Assembly: GCF_002198735.1 (NCBI RefSeq)
Contig: NZ_MWLO01000161.1
Span: forward strand, 22,242-80,007
DNA: 57,766 nucleotides
Source of the DNA: Ideonella sp. A 288
GTDB taxonomy: Bacteria; Pseudomonadota; Gammaproteobacteria; Burkholderiales; Burkholderiaceae_C
Reading direction: 5' to 3'
The position numbers and the translations under genes are program-made. How positions within the stretch are numbered: position 1 is the first letter of the stretch; every line of letters starts with the position of its first letter. A model generated the notes under the pieces. It saw only the letters and a program-made list of their open reading frames with translations. It ran no database searches and was not told the DNA's origin. Below are positions 8,468-17,736 of this stretch, one piece after another.

Positions 8468-9967
8468 TCATGGCAGCGTGTACTTCTGGAAGAAGCCCCA
8501 CAGCACCTCGGCCATCTTGAATGGGTGGCTGCCGGTCCGGCCCGTGGGGTAGCTGTGGAACAGTTCGCCGACGACCGCTACGTGCAGCACGTCGGTGGTG
8601 CGCAGGCCTGCGTCGGTGGTGGAGTAGGTGTGGATGCCCAGTGTGCTGGTGCGCTGGTCGTCGGGGTTCTCGTAGGTGTACGGTGTGAAGGTGTAGACCG
8701 ATTCGTTCAGTTTCTTGGGGTCCGAGAAGGGTTTGACGAAGACCGCCTGGAAGGTCGGGTCCGCGCCGGAATCGGTGAGCGGCAGCCGAGGCACCTGCGG
8801 CGGCGTCACCGCGGGCAGGAGCGTGGTGGCGCGGTCGTCGCGCTCGCCGACCGAGAAAACGAACGGCACCGATCGCGGCGGCAGCGGCTGGCCGATGTCC
8901 TCGGTGCGGCCGGCCGAGGCCGCCAGCGCAGCGTAGGTGGTGGAGCGCTCCACGGCCAGCCGGCCAGTGAACTCGCCGCCGTTCGAGAAGCCGGAGGCAT
9001 ACACGCGCCGCCGATCGGCGCCGTAGTCCTGGATCAGCAACGCCACCATGCGGTCGAAGAAGGCCAGGTCGTCAGCCAGCTGAGGCTGACGCAGGAGCTG
9101 AGCGGCCAGCGCCGGGTCCTGCAGCGCCGCCACCTCGGCCGGCGTGCACAGCGGCCGCTGCGTGGGGTCGCCCAGCGCACCCCCCGCCCATTTGGTGGTG
9201 GTGTGCGGCTTCGTGGTGTTGGCGCCTGTCCAGACACCATCCCGGCCATCGGCGTCCTCCCAGAAGCAATGCACCAGGGCCTGCGGGAAGACGGCGACGA
9301 AGCCGTCGCGGTCGGCCAGTTCGCGCCAACCCGATCCGCCCGGCATGTCGTCGGGGCTGCCGCCGTAGAAGGTCTCAGCGTTCTGGCCCGTGCCATGCAG
9401 CATGAACACCACCGGCACCGTGCCTTCTGCCTTGTAGGCCTTCCAGGGCACGTAGACGATGAACTGCCGATCCTGTCCACTCACGTTGATCGTCTTCACC
9501 TGCTTGGTGCCGCAGAAGTGCGCGGTGGCCGGCCTGGCGCAGAACTCGTCCAGCCTGGCATAGGTGACGGGGTTGGTGAGGCTGTCCACCACCGGGCCCA
9601 TCAGCACGATCTCGGTGTCGGTGAGCGCCAGGTAGTTGCCCGTGGTGGCGTCGTGGCGGTAGGTGTAGCGGCCAGCGGTCTGCGTCGGCCCCAGGTGGCC
9701 GAAGAACTGCGGGTAGGCCGCCGCCGCCTCGTCGAAGAAGGTCGGGTCCTGGATCTGGAACTGCAGCATCGCGGTGGCGCGCCGGCGCAGGTCGGGGACC
9801 GGCGCCGTGGTGGCGGTGGCCGTGGTGACGGAGGCCGTGGTGGCGCCCGCAGCGGCGCGGGCCGTCGGGGGTTCGTCACCGCCGCCGCAGGCGGCCAGCG
9901 CAAGCACCAGGGGCAGCGACGCCCAACCGGGCAGGCGTGCAGCAACAGAGTTGGGCATCGGGATCAT
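8468..9967 (-). CDS. lipoprotein esterase of the PHB-depolymerase/feruloyl-esterase (LpqC) type
   Basis: A 499-aa alpha/beta hydrolase exported as a lipoprotein: the signal peptide ends in the lipobox LAAC with Cys27. Residues about 160-230 hold the oxyanion region (PVVFMLHGTGQNAETFYG), and the nucleophile elbow is GFSNG with Ser328 (ASGFSNGGEFTGRL). The C-terminal His is probably in the VVGELFHSYP segment. The family cleaves polyhydroxybutyrate or aromatic esters outside the cell; the actual substrate is unknown. A Thr/Ala-rich linker follows the lipobox. AAGGA lies about 10 bases before the ATG. The gene lies 122 bp downstream of the Ser/Thr kinase on the same strand, so it may be part of the kinase/sigma output. 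Confidence 0.88.
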   Translation of the reverse strand: MIPMPNSVAARLPGWASLPLVLALAACGGGDEPPTARAAAGATTASVTTATATTAPVPDLRRRATAMLQFQIQDPTFFDEAAAAYPQFFGHLGPTQTAGRYTYRHDATTGNYLALTDTEIVLMGPVVDSLTNPVTYARLDEFCARPATAHFCGTKQVKTINVSGQDRQFIVYVPWKAYKAEGTVPVVFMLHGTGQNAETFYGGSPDDMPGGSGWRELADRDGFVAVFPQALVHCFWEDADGRDGVWTGANTTKPHTTTKWAGGALGDPTQRPLCTPAEVAALQDPALAAQLLRQPQLADDLAFFDRMVALLIQDYGADRRRVYASGFSNGGEFTGRLAVERSTTYAALAASAGRTEDIGQPLPPRSVPFVFSVGERDDRATTLLPAVTPPQVPRLPLTDSGADPTFQAVFVKPFSDPKKLNESVYTFTPYTYENPDDQRTSTLGIHTYSTTDAGLRTTDVLHVAVVGELFHSYPTGRTGSHPFKMAEVLWGFFQKYTLP

Positions 9968-10089
9968 TGGGGTGTCCTTTCGGGGGCTGGCTTCGGCATC
10001 GGGGTCGGCGTTCGACCCTGTGCTCGTCTGGACGCGGTGATCCCCGCGATCCGGCCATGCCCGCGTTGACCCCCCCGCGGATCGGGGGG

Positions 10090-12795
10090 TCAGGGCTTCG
10101 ACGGCGCCGTGGGCTGCGGTGCCAGCTGGGCCAGGGCCGTGCGCACCTCGGCCTGCATCGGCGTGGGTTCCACCTCGAGCCGGCCGGCCTCGGCCAGCGC
10201 ATCCGACCACGCCTGGGCGGCCGCCTCGGTCTGGCCCAGGGCCAGCCGGGCATGGCCCAGTTCGGCCAGCCCGCGCATGCGCTCGCAGCGCGCGCGGGGC
10301 GAACCCGGCGGGGCATCGACCAGCGGCTGCAGCAGGGCCACCGCGCCGGCCGCGTCGCCCGAGCGCCGCAGCACCATGGCCTGCGCCACCACGGCCTTGG
10401 CACGGATGTGCGGCGCCATCCTGGGCCCGGCGGCCCCTGCGGCCAGGCCGGGCAACGCGGCGCGGGCCGGGTCCAGCCGCCCCAGCAACACCAGCGCCTG
10501 CACGCGCAGGGCATCGGCATAGACGGTGAACTCGTGCGCCGGCCCGATCGCTGCCTTCAGGTGCCCGATGGCGGGCTCCAACATGGCCAGGGCCTCGGCG
10601 GCCTGTTGGCGCGCCAGCAGCGCCGCGCCCCGCGTCGCCACGGTGAAGGCGTGGCTGAACGCCTCGGGCGGGAGGTGGCGGCCCAGCACCTGCAGCGCTT
10701 CGGCCGAGCGGGCTTCGGCGGTGTCGAGCCGCCCCAGGTCGATGTAGTAGCCCACCATGTTCTGCAGGAACATGCCCACCGCCACGTGGTCGGCGCCCAT
10801 CATGCGGCGGCCGTCGGCCGCGGCGGCCTCGATCTCGGCCACGCCGCCGGCCACGTCGCCCAGGTCGGCCAGCGCCCGCCCGTGCATGGCCAGCGCCTCC
10901 ATGCGGCGCGGATGCGGCTGGTCGCCGTAGGTCAGCCGCACCTGGCGCAGCGCCTGCTCGGCGGCATCGCGCGCCTGCGCATGCCGGCCCAGCACGCGCA
11001 GCACCAGGGCCTCGAGCGTGTGCACGCCGATGCGCTCGGGGTGGGTCTCGGGCAGCCTGGTCATCGCGATGCCCTTGGCCTCGGTCACCGCGGCCAGGGC
11101 GCGCTCGAACTCGCCGCGGTCGTTGGCGTGCAGGGCCAGGTTGCCCAGGCCCAGCACCAAAGGCTCGGGATCGTCGGCCGCACGCCGCCGCAGGCGCGGC
11201 AGCAGGTCGTCGAGGTCGCGCGCCAGCGCGTCATGCCGTCCCTTGTTGCGGTGCATCTGCAACTGCACCAGGCGCGCCTGCAAGGTGTCGCGGTGGTCGT
11301 CACCGAGGCTGCTGCGGCTGTAGGCCACGGCCTTGTCGACCAGCGTGTCGGCGCCGGCGATGTCACCGAAGATCATCAGGGCCTCGCCGACGACGCTGTG
11401 CAGTTCGGCGGCCACGGCGGGCTGCATGGCCTTTGAATCGGCCAGCCGCTGGCTGGCCTGGTGCAGCAGGTCGACCGCGCTGACCTTGGACAGGTCGCCG
11501 CCGTGGTAGGGGTTGGCATCATGCAGCAGGCGGACGATGAAGCCCTTGACCTGGTCGGCGCGCTCGCGCTCCAGCCCGGCCACGTGGGCCTGCCACAGCG
11601 CCAGGCCCGCGCCGGCCAGCACCGCCACCAGCGCGGCGCCGGCGGCCCCGAACCCCAGCCGGTGCCGCGCCAGCAACTTGCGCAGCACGTAGCCCACGCT
11701 GTCGGGCCGTGCCAGCACCGGGCGGCCGTCGAGGTGGCGCTCGATGTCCTCGGCCAGGGCCTCGACCGTGGGGTAGCGCTCGGCGGGCGACTTCTTCAGC
11801 GCCTTCAGCACGATGGTGTCGAGGTCGCCGCGCAGCGCCCGGCCCACCGTGCGATCGGCCGCCGCCTCGCTGGGCCGCACGGGCTCGGTGTGCAGGATGG
11901 CCTCTTCCATCGCCGCCGCCGACGGTCGCACCCCGCGGTACAGCCGGGTGTCGCTGAGCAGTTCGTACAGCAGCACGCCGAGCGAATAGACGTCGGCCCG
12001 GGTGTCCACCTCCTGGCCCGCCACCTGCTCGGGTGCGGCGTAGTCGGGCGTCATCGGGCGCGCATGGTCGCGGGTGAGGGTGGAGTCGGTCGCCGCGCCG
12101 GAGTCCAGCAACTTGGCGATGCCGAAATCGAGCAGCTTGACCTGGCCTTCGCCATCGACCAGCAGGTTCGACGGCTTCAGGTCGCGGTGCACGATCAGCC
12201 GCGCATGGGCATGCGCCACCGCTCGTGCGGCCTGCAGGAACAGGCGCAGGCGCGCCGACACATCCAGCCCGCGCGAGGCACAGTGCGTGTCGATGCGCTC
12301 GCCGGCCACCAGTTCGAGGGCCAGCCAGGGCTGGCCGTCGGCCGCCAGGCCGGCATCGTGCAGGCGCGCGATGTTGGGGTGGGTCAACGAGGCCAGCAGG
12401 TCGCGCTCGCGCGCCATGCGCTCGGCCAGGCCGGGCCGCATGGCCGCGGCCCGCGGCAGCTTGAGCGCCACCGGACGCTGCAGCACGCCGTCGGCCCGCT
12501 GCGCCAGCCACACGCTGCCCATGCCGCCCTGCCCGAGCAGGCTGTCCAGGCGGTACGGTCCGACGGTGTCGCCGGTGTGCCAGGCGTCCTCGTCCCCGTC
12601 ACCGAGTCCGGGCAGCGTCAACCCGGCGCGCGACACCGGGTGCAGCATGTCCTGCAGCACGCCGCGCAGGTCGGCGTGTTCGGCCGGCAGGGCCGCCAGC
12701 CAGGCGCTGCGCTCGGCCTCGGGCAAGGCCAGCGCCTGGTCGAGCAGCGCGCTCAGCCGGGGCCACTGCGCCGCATCGAAGCCGAGCACACCCAT
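10090..12795 (-). CDS. membrane-anchored serine/threonine protein kinase with TPR-like C-terminal half
   Basis: A 901-aa eukaryotic-type kinase. The kinase domain spans about 80-355: glycine loop LGQGGMGSVW (88-97), VALKL with Lys112, catalytic HRDLKPSN with Asp205, and DFG at 223-225, all intact, so it should be active. One transmembrane helix follows (about 381-401). The C-terminal 480 residues form Ala/Leu-rich helical repeats of tetratricopeptide type, probably outside the cytoplasm. The N-terminal 75 residues resemble the helical region found before many such kinases. The gene starts 3 bases after the ECF sigma factor stop, so they are translationally coupled. Kinases paired this way are thought to control the sigma factor or share its regulon; that is inference here. 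Confidence 0.94.
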   Translation of the reverse strand: MGVLGFDAAQWPRLSALLDQALALPEAERSAWLAALPAEHADLRGVLQDMLHPVSRAGLTLPGLGDGDEDAWHTGDTVGPYRLDSLLGQGGMGSVWLAQRADGVLQRPVALKLPRAAAMRPGLAERMARERDLLASLTHPNIARLHDAGLAADGQPWLALELVAGERIDTHCASRGLDVSARLRLFLQAARAVAHAHARLIVHRDLKPSNLLVDGEGQVKLLDFGIAKLLDSGAATDSTLTRDHARPMTPDYAAPEQVAGQEVDTRADVYSLGVLLYELLSDTRLYRGVRPSAAAMEEAILHTEPVRPSEAAADRTVGRALRGDLDTIVLKALKKSPAERYPTVEALAEDIERHLDGRPVLARPDSVGYVLRKLLARHRLGFGAAGAALVAVLAGAGLALWQAHVAGLERERADQVKGFIVRLLHDANPYHGGDLSKVSAVDLLHQASQRLADSKAMQPAVAAELHSVVGEALMIFGDIAGADTLVDKAVAYSRSSLGDDHRDTLQARLVQLQMHRNKGRHDALARDLDDLLPRLRRRAADDPEPLVLGLGNLALHANDRGEFERALAAVTEAKGIAMTRLPETHPERIGVHTLEALVLRVLGRHAQARDAAEQALRQVRLTYGDQPHPRRMEALAMHGRALADLGDVAGGVAEIEAAAADGRRMMGADHVAVGMFLQNMVGYYIDLGRLDTAEARSAEALQVLGRHLPPEAFSHAFTVATRGAALLARQQAAEALAMLEPAIGHLKAAIGPAHEFTVYADALRVQALVLLGRLDPARAALPGLAAGAAGPRMAPHIRAKAVVAQAMVLRRSGDAAGAVALLQPLVDAPPGSPRARCERMRGLAELGHARLALGQTEAAAQAWSDALAEAGRLEVEPTPMQAEVRTALAQLAPQPTAPSKP

Positions 12796-12798
12796 GGC

Positions 12799-13311
12799 TC
12801 AGCCCCGCAACGCCAGCGCGAGCACGTGGCGCGCCTTCTCCCAGTCGCGGCGCACGGTGCGTTCGGACACCGCCAGCGCGCAGCCGATCTCGGCGTCGCC
12901 CAGGCCCGCGAAGAAGCGCATCTCCACCACCTGCGCCAGGCGCGGGTCGATGGACTCGAGCTCGAGCAGCGCGTCGTGCACGCGCACGATCTGGTCGGCG
13001 CCGGCCGGTGCGCGCTGGTCGAGGCCGTCGGTCAGCGTGACGACGCAGGCATCGCCGCCGCGGCGCTCGGCCTGGCGGCGGCGAGCGGTGTCGACGATGA
13101 CCGAGCGCATGGTCTTGCTGGCATAGGCCAGGAAGCGCCGCTGCTCGTCCACCGTGGCCTGCACGCCGCCCATGCGCAGGTAGGCCTCGTGGACCAGCAC
13201 GGTGGTGTCGAGCAGCGTGTTACGGCCGCCGTCGCGCAGCCGGCTGCGGGCCAGCACCCGCAGACGCTGGTAGGCCGTGTCGGACAGGTCGGCGGCATCG
13301 GCGTCATCCAT
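12799..13311 (-). CDS. ECF-family RNA polymerase sigma factor (kinase-associated type)
   Basis: A 170-aa sigma factor with regions 2 and 4 only. Region 2 covers about residues 10-80 (AYQRLRVLARSRLR to FLAYASKTMRSVIVDTARRRQAERRG). Region 4 covers about 110-165, with the helix-turn-helix GLGDAEIGCALAVSERTVRRDW. The R..LL..T.LVHEAYLR and MR..(I)(V)D.AR..(Q)A..RG patterns match the subgroup of ECF-like factors (TIGR02999 / ECF43 type) known to sit next to Ser/Thr kinases rather than anti-sigma factors. The next gene is indeed such a kinase, starting 3 bases downstream. No anti-sigma gene is present, consistent with control by phosphorylation, although that is not shown by the sequence. Confidence 0.93.
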   Translation of the reverse strand: MDDADAADLSDTAYQRLRVLARSRLRDGGRNTLLDTTVLVHEAYLRMGGVQATVDEQRRFLAYASKTMRSVIVDTARRRQAERRGGDACVVTLTDGLDQRAPAGADQIVRVHDALLELESIDPRLAQVVEMRFFAGLGDAEIGCALAVSERTVRRDWEKARHVLALALRG

Positions 13312-13382
13312 GGCGCCTGGAGATTAGCGCATGGGTCGCCCGCGTCGGCTCGGGACTGGCCCGAGGCCGACCCCTGCCTGTG

Positions 13383-14924
13383 TCAGAAGAAGGTGACCGT
13401 CTCGGACGACGCGGGCGATGCCGCCGCGGGGGCACTGGGGGCCACCCGTGCCGGCGCGCGGGCCGCCACAGGCACCGGGGCGGGGGCGGGCACGGCCGGC
13501 GGCGGCACGAGGGCATCGCCGTCGCCCAGCCTGAAGGCGCCGAGCACCTGCTCGAGCTGTGAACCCTGGTCGAGGAGGTGTTCGGCAATGCTTTGCGTGG
13601 TCTCGGCCATCGTCACGTTCTGGCGGGTCAGCTCGTCGAGTTCCATCACCGACCGCGTGACGGCGTCGATGCTGCCGGCATGCTCGCTGGTGTCGGCCGA
13701 CAGGCTGGCGAAGACCTCGCCCACCTTCGACACCGAGTCGACCAGTTCCTTGATGCGCGCGTCGGCAACGCGGACCAGCTCGGTGCCGTCGCGCACGGTG
13801 GCCATGGAGGCGTTGATCAGCGTCTTCACCTCGCCGGCCGCCTGCGAGGCCCGAAGGGCCAGATTGCGCACTTCGGCCGCCACCACGGCAAAGCCGCGGC
13901 CCTGTTCGCCGGCCCGCGCCGCCTCCACCGCCGCGTTGAGCGCGAGGATGTTGGTCTGGAAGGCGATGCCGTCGATGACCCCGACGATGTCGGTGATCTT
14001 GCGCGAGGAGGCGTCGATGTCGTGCATGCGCTGCGACACCTGCGCGAACGATTCGGCACCGGCCTGCGCCTGGCTGGAGGCACTCTCGGCCATCACCCGC
14101 GCCTCCATCGCCGCGTGCGCGCTGGCCTGCACGATGGTGGTGATCTGCTCCAGCGTCATCGCGGCGTCGCGCAGGCCGGTGGCGCTGCGCTCGGTGCGCT
14201 CCTTGAGCTGCTCGCTGCCGGACTGCAGCACCCGCGAATCGGACTGCACGCCCGAGGCCGCCGTGCGCACCTGGCGCAGCACGCCGGCCATGCGCTCCTG
14301 CACCTGCTTGAGCCGCTGGCCCATCGCCGACTCGGCGCGCACCACGTCGAAATTCAAACGGATGGCCCCCTGTGCGCCCATCGCGCGCACCAGGAACTCG
14401 ATGTCGAAGCGCTCGCGCATGCCCTGCTTGGCCGCCGCGGCGGTCTGCGCGAGCACGACGATCTGCACGCACAGCAAGCCCAGCATGCCGTAATCCACCG
14501 CGGCCAGCGGCGCGGCGGTCGGCGGCCAGCCCAGCAGTTGCGAGAGGAAGGGCTGCACCAGCAGCGCGGCGCCACCGGCCAGCACCGCCAACGGGCTGTG
14601 CAGTTGCGGCATCACGCTCATGGCCAGCATGGCGTCGATGACGCCCAGGCCGCGCACCGGGTTCAGTTGCATCGGCACGGCGGCCATCAGCACCAGTGCG
14701 GCCGCCGTGCCGGGCACGGCCAGGCCGCCGGCGCGGCGGCTGTGCTGGCAGTACAGGCCGAACAGCGCCGCCACCACCAGCGTCGCCGCAGCGACCGTGA
14801 AGTGCGGTGAGGACCAGCACAGCGCCAGGGCGATCGCGGCCTGCATCACCAGCGCCACGGGCAGCAGCGGCAGGCGCAGGCCGGGCGCACCGGCAGCGGG
14901 AGAGGGATCGGGGGAGTGAGCCAT
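13383..14924 (-). CDS. methyl-accepting chemotaxis-type transducer with integral membrane N-terminus
   Basis: A 513-aa receptor. Residues about 18-165 form several consecutive hydrophobic segments with short loops and no large periplasmic domain, suggesting a multi-pass membrane sensor. No clear HAMP domain follows; instead comes a helical linker and the MCP signalling domain, with the highly conserved hairpin tip [20 protein letters not shown] and the following [16 protein letters not shown]. The C-terminus has a Pro/Ala-rich tail ending ETVTFF, not the canonical NWETF pentapeptide for CheR binding. ATG 14922-14924 is chosen over a start 26 codons upstream that would read Arg-rich. No che genes are nearby. 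It converges with the sigma-factor operon direction only at its 3' side. Confidence 0.92.
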   Translation of the reverse strand: MAHSPDPSPAAGAPGLRLPLLPVALVMQAAIALALCWSSPHFTVAAATLVVAALFGLYCQHSRRAGGLAVPGTAAALVLMAAVPMQLNPVRGLGVIDAMLAMSVMPQLHSPLAVLAGGAALLVQPFLSQLLGWPPTAAPLAAVDYGMLGLLCVQIVVLAQTAAAAKQGMRERFDIEFLVRAMGAQGAIRLNFDVVRAESAMGQRLKQVQERMAGVLRQVRTAASGVQSDSRVLQSGSEQLKERTERSATGLRDAAMTLEQITTIVQASAHAAMEARVMAESASSQAQAGAESFAQVSQRMHDIDASSRKITDIVGVIDGIAFQTNILALNAAVEAARAGEQGRGFAVVAAEVRNLALRASQAAGEVKTLINASMATVRDGTELVRVADARIKELVDSVSKVGEVFASLSADTSEHAGSIDAVTRSVMELDELTRQNVTMAETTQSIAEHLLDQGSQLEQVLGAFRLGDGDALVPPPAVPAPAPVPVAARAPARVAPSAPAAASPASSETVTFF

Positions 14925-15150
14925 GGGAAAGGAATCTATCCGCGGCGCCGACCGCGAAAGCCGAGAGAAGCGGCGCATTGGCCCCGGTGTTCGGCCCGAC
15001 ACGGCCCGGGGTCCGGCCTAGAGTGACCCTCGTTCGTCGGTCCCGACGCCAGGCCCCACACCGGCCGGGCGTCCGCCGATCCCCGACCGTGACCGGCCGC
15101 CACCAGGCGACAGACCGCGGGCGGCTCGCAACCTCTGTCCCAACGCCACC
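14925..15150. other. divergent intergenic region between MCP and response regulator
   Basis: 226 bp expected to hold promoters for the minus-strand transducer and the plus-strand regulator/kinase pair. A TAGAGT hexamer near 15019 resembles a -10 box for the plus strand, but the -35 is unconvincing. I see no ribosome binding site of strong consensus, repeat or RNA structure. Confidence 0.35.
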
Positions 15151-15513
15151 ATGAAGCAGATCCTCATCGTCGAAGACCAGGCCGACATCCGCGAGCTCAT
15201 CCGCATGACGCTCGAGATGGGCGGATTCGAAGTGCACGAGGCGGCGGACGGCGACGCCGCGCTGCTGATGATCGACCGCATGACGCCCGACCTGATGCTG
15301 CTGGACGTGATGATGCCCGGCACGATCGACGGCCTGGGGGTGTGCCGCCGCGTCAAGGCCAGCGCCCGCCACCGGCGCACGAAGGTGGTGATGCTGTCGG
15401 CGCGCGACCAGCCCGGCGATCGCCAGGCCGGGCGCCAGGCCGGCGCCGACGAGTACCTGACCAAGCCCTTCAGCCCGCGCCAGCTGCTGCAGGTGGTGGA
15501 GCGCGCCATCTGA
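15151..15513 (+). CDS. single-domain response regulator (receiver only)
   Basis: A 120-aa CheY-like receiver domain with nothing after it. Acidic pocket residues lie in IVEDQ (Glu8-Asp9), the phosphoacceptor is Asp52 (DLMLLDVMMPG), the conserved switch Ser is in MLSARD, and the conserved Lys is in LTKPFSP. With no DNA-binding or enzymatic output, it must work by protein contact or as a phosphate relay. It is followed 13 bases downstream by a CHASE histidine kinase that itself lacks a receiver, so the two most likely form one pathway. Confidence 0.95.
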   Translation: MKQILIVEDQADIRELIRMTLEMGGFEVHEAADGDAALLMIDRMTPDLMLLDVMMPGTIDGLGVCRRVKASARHRRTKVVMLSARDQPGDRQAGRQAGADEYLTKPFSPRQLLQVVERAI

Positions 15514-15526
15514 GCACGGCCTGGCC

Positions 15527-17722
15527 GTGGAAGTCATCGAGCACCACGCCGCCGGCAAGGCAAACGCCGAGCCGCCGGCCGAGCCCCAGAGCGGCCTGAG
15601 CCGACTGCTGCAGCGCCCGTCCGCGGCCGGCGCGATCCTGGCCTGCGCGATGTTGCTGAGCCTGGCCACCTGGTGGGTGGCGCAGGACTATGCGCGCCGC
15701 GAGGAGCGCCGCCACTTCGAGCACCAGGCCGACGAACTGCACGAGCGCATCGCCGACCGCATGGACACCTACGAGACGCTGCTGCGCGGCGGCGTGGCGC
15801 TGTTCGCCGGGTCGGGCGACGTCACGCGCGACGACTGGCGCAGCTTCGTCCAATCGCTGGGACCGCGGCAGCACTACCCCGGCATCCAGGGCATGGGCGT
15901 GGCCCGGCGCATGGACGATGCCATCCTTCCCGCCCAGGTGCAGCGCCTGCGCGAGCAGGGCCTGCACGACTACACGGTGCGCCCCCCAGGCCCTCGGGCC
16001 GTCTACGGGCCGATCATCTACCTGGAACCCCAGGACGCCCTCAACCAGCGGGCCCTGGGCTTCGACATGACCACCGAATCCAACCGGCGCGAGGCGATGG
16101 AACGGGCGCGCGACACCAGCCGCGCTGCGCTGTCGGGCCCCGTGCGGCTGGTGCAGGAGGTAGGCAGCGTGCCTCAGGTCGGCTTCCTGCTGTACCTGCC
16201 GCTGTACCGCGACATCGGCGGCCACTACCAGGACAGCGGCACGGCCGATTCGCTGTGGGGCTGGGTCTATGCCCCGTTCCGCGCCGGGGACCTGATGGAA
16301 GGCATCCTCGGCAAGAGCGACCCCGGCCTGGGCCTCACCATCGAAGACATGGGCCGTGGCCCCGGCACGGCGACCGTGCTGTTCCACCGCCCCCTGCCGG
16401 GAAATCCCGGCCGCGGTGCCCAGCGCACGCGAGCCCGCGAGCTGCAGTTTGCCGGCCGCGAGTGGCGGGTCACGTACCAGGGCGCGCACAACGGGCTGTT
16501 CTCCGCCGACATGGTGTCGGCGGCGGCGGCGGCGCTGGGCCTGGTCATCAACCTGGCGCTGTACCGAACGATCCAATGGCTGTCGCGACGCCGCCAGGAC
16601 GCCGAGGACGCCGTCGCCGACGGCAAGGAACAGTTGCGCGCGCGTCACCGCTGGCTGGACGCCCTGAGCGGGCTGTCGCCCGACGGCGCGCTGGTGTTCG
16701 AACGCGACCGCGCGGGCGACTTCCGCCTGGTCTTCACCAACCCGGCATTCAGCCTGCTGTTCGGGCTGCGGCCCGACGACCTGCTGGGCCTGAGTGAGCC
16801 GGCCGTCGACGAATGGCTGCAGGGCCTGGCCGCCGAGGGCGGCGCGATGCCCACGCTGGACGGCCATGCCGCCCAGCTGAGGCTGGTCGGCCCGCCGCTG
16901 CGCGAACTGCAGCGCACCTGCCGCGAGGACGGCGTGCAGCGGGTGTACTACTTTCGCGACATGACGCGCGAATCAGAGGTCGACCGCCTGAAGAGCGAGT
17001 TCATCACCACCGCCGCTCACGAGCTGCGAACGCCGCTGGCCAGCGTCTACGGCTATGCCGAACTGCTGGCCACCGGCGCCCTGCCCCCGGCGCGGCGCGA
17101 CAAGGCCGCCGAGGTGGTGTACCGCCAGGCCGGTGTGCTGAAGCACCTGGTGACCGAGCTGATGGACCTGGCCCGGCTGGATGCCCGCGGCGGCAACGAT
17201 TTCGACCGTGCGCCGCACCGCCTCGGCGAGGTGCTGGAATCGGCGATCGAGTCGCTGGCCGACCCGCTGGGGCCGCCGCGCATCACGCTGGTGGCCCCGG
17301 CCGAGGACCTGTGGGCCGACATCGACGCGCCCAAGGTCCACCAGGTGGTGGTGAACCTGCTGTCCAACGCGTTCAAGTACTCGGCGGCCGGCACCCCGGT
17401 GACCGTGACGCTGCGCCGCGCGGCGTCCACCGAGCGGTCGATGGCCGAGGTCGAGGTGGCCGACCAGGGCATGGGCATGACGCCCGACCAGTGCGCTCAC
17501 GCCTTCGAGCGCTTCTACCGCGCCGACCCCTCGGGCCACGTGCTGGGCGCCGGGCTCGGGCTGGCCATCGCCAAGGAGATCGTCGAACTGCACGGCGGCT
17601 GCATCGACCTGCGCAGCCAGCCCGGCGTGGGCACGACGGTGACGCTGAGCGTGCCGCTGGCGCCGGCGCCAACGACGGCCGCGGTGGTGGCGGCAGAGTC
17701 GGCGGACCTTGCCGTGCTGTGA
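15527..17722 (+). CDS. CHASE-domain sensor histidine kinase
   Basis: A 731-aa membrane sensor kinase. It has TM1 at about 33-52, a periplasmic CHASE-type ligand domain (about 75-310, with GIQGMGVARR and GFDMTTESNRREAM), TM2 at about 326-348, a PAS-like region (about 375-480), HisKA with phospho-His498 (ITTAAHELRTPLASVYG), and a HATPase domain ending with GAGLGLAIAKEIVELHGG. The start appears to be GTG at 15527, 13 bases after the receiver gene stop; no better ATG lies before TM1. CHASE domains sense small extracellular ligands. Its likely partner is the preceding receiver-only protein. It converges with the amt gene, with only 14 bp between the two stops. Confidence 0.94.
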   Translation: MEVIEHHAAGKANAEPPAEPQSGLSRLLQRPSAAGAILACAMLLSLATWWVAQDYARREERRHFEHQADELHERIADRMDTYETLLRGGVALFAGSGDVTRDDWRSFVQSLGPRQHYPGIQGMGVARRMDDAILPAQVQRLREQGLHDYTVRPPGPRAVYGPIIYLEPQDALNQRALGFDMTTESNRREAMERARDTSRAALSGPVRLVQEVGSVPQVGFLLYLPLYRDIGGHYQDSGTADSLWGWVYAPFRAGDLMEGILGKSDPGLGLTIEDMGRGPGTATVLFHRPLPGNPGRGAQRTRARELQFAGREWRVTYQGAHNGLFSADMVSAAAAALGLVINLALYRTIQWLSRRRQDAEDAVADGKEQLRARHRWLDALSGLSPDGALVFERDRAGDFRLVFTNPAFSLLFGLRPDDLLGLSEPAVDEWLQGLAAEGGAMPTLDGHAAQLRLVGPPLRELQRTCREDGVQRVYYFRDMTRESEVDRLKSEFITTAAHELRTPLASVYGYAELLATGALPPARRDKAAEVVYRQAGVLKHLVTELMDLARLDARGGNDFDRAPHRLGEVLESAIESLADPLGPPRITLVAPAEDLWADIDAPKVHQVVVNLLSNAFKYSAAGTPVTVTLRRAASTERSMAEVEVADQGMGMTPDQCAHAFERFYRADPSGHVLGAGLGLAIAKEIVELHGGCIDLRSQPGVGTTVTLSVPLAPAPTTAAVVAAESADLAVL

Positions 17723-17736
17723 CGGCCGGCCGGGGC

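Noticed and set aside
11461-14493. Open frame of 1010 codons on the plus strand opposite the kinase and sigma factor
   Set aside because: Low-complexity composition and no start signal; it runs across three real minus-strand genes.
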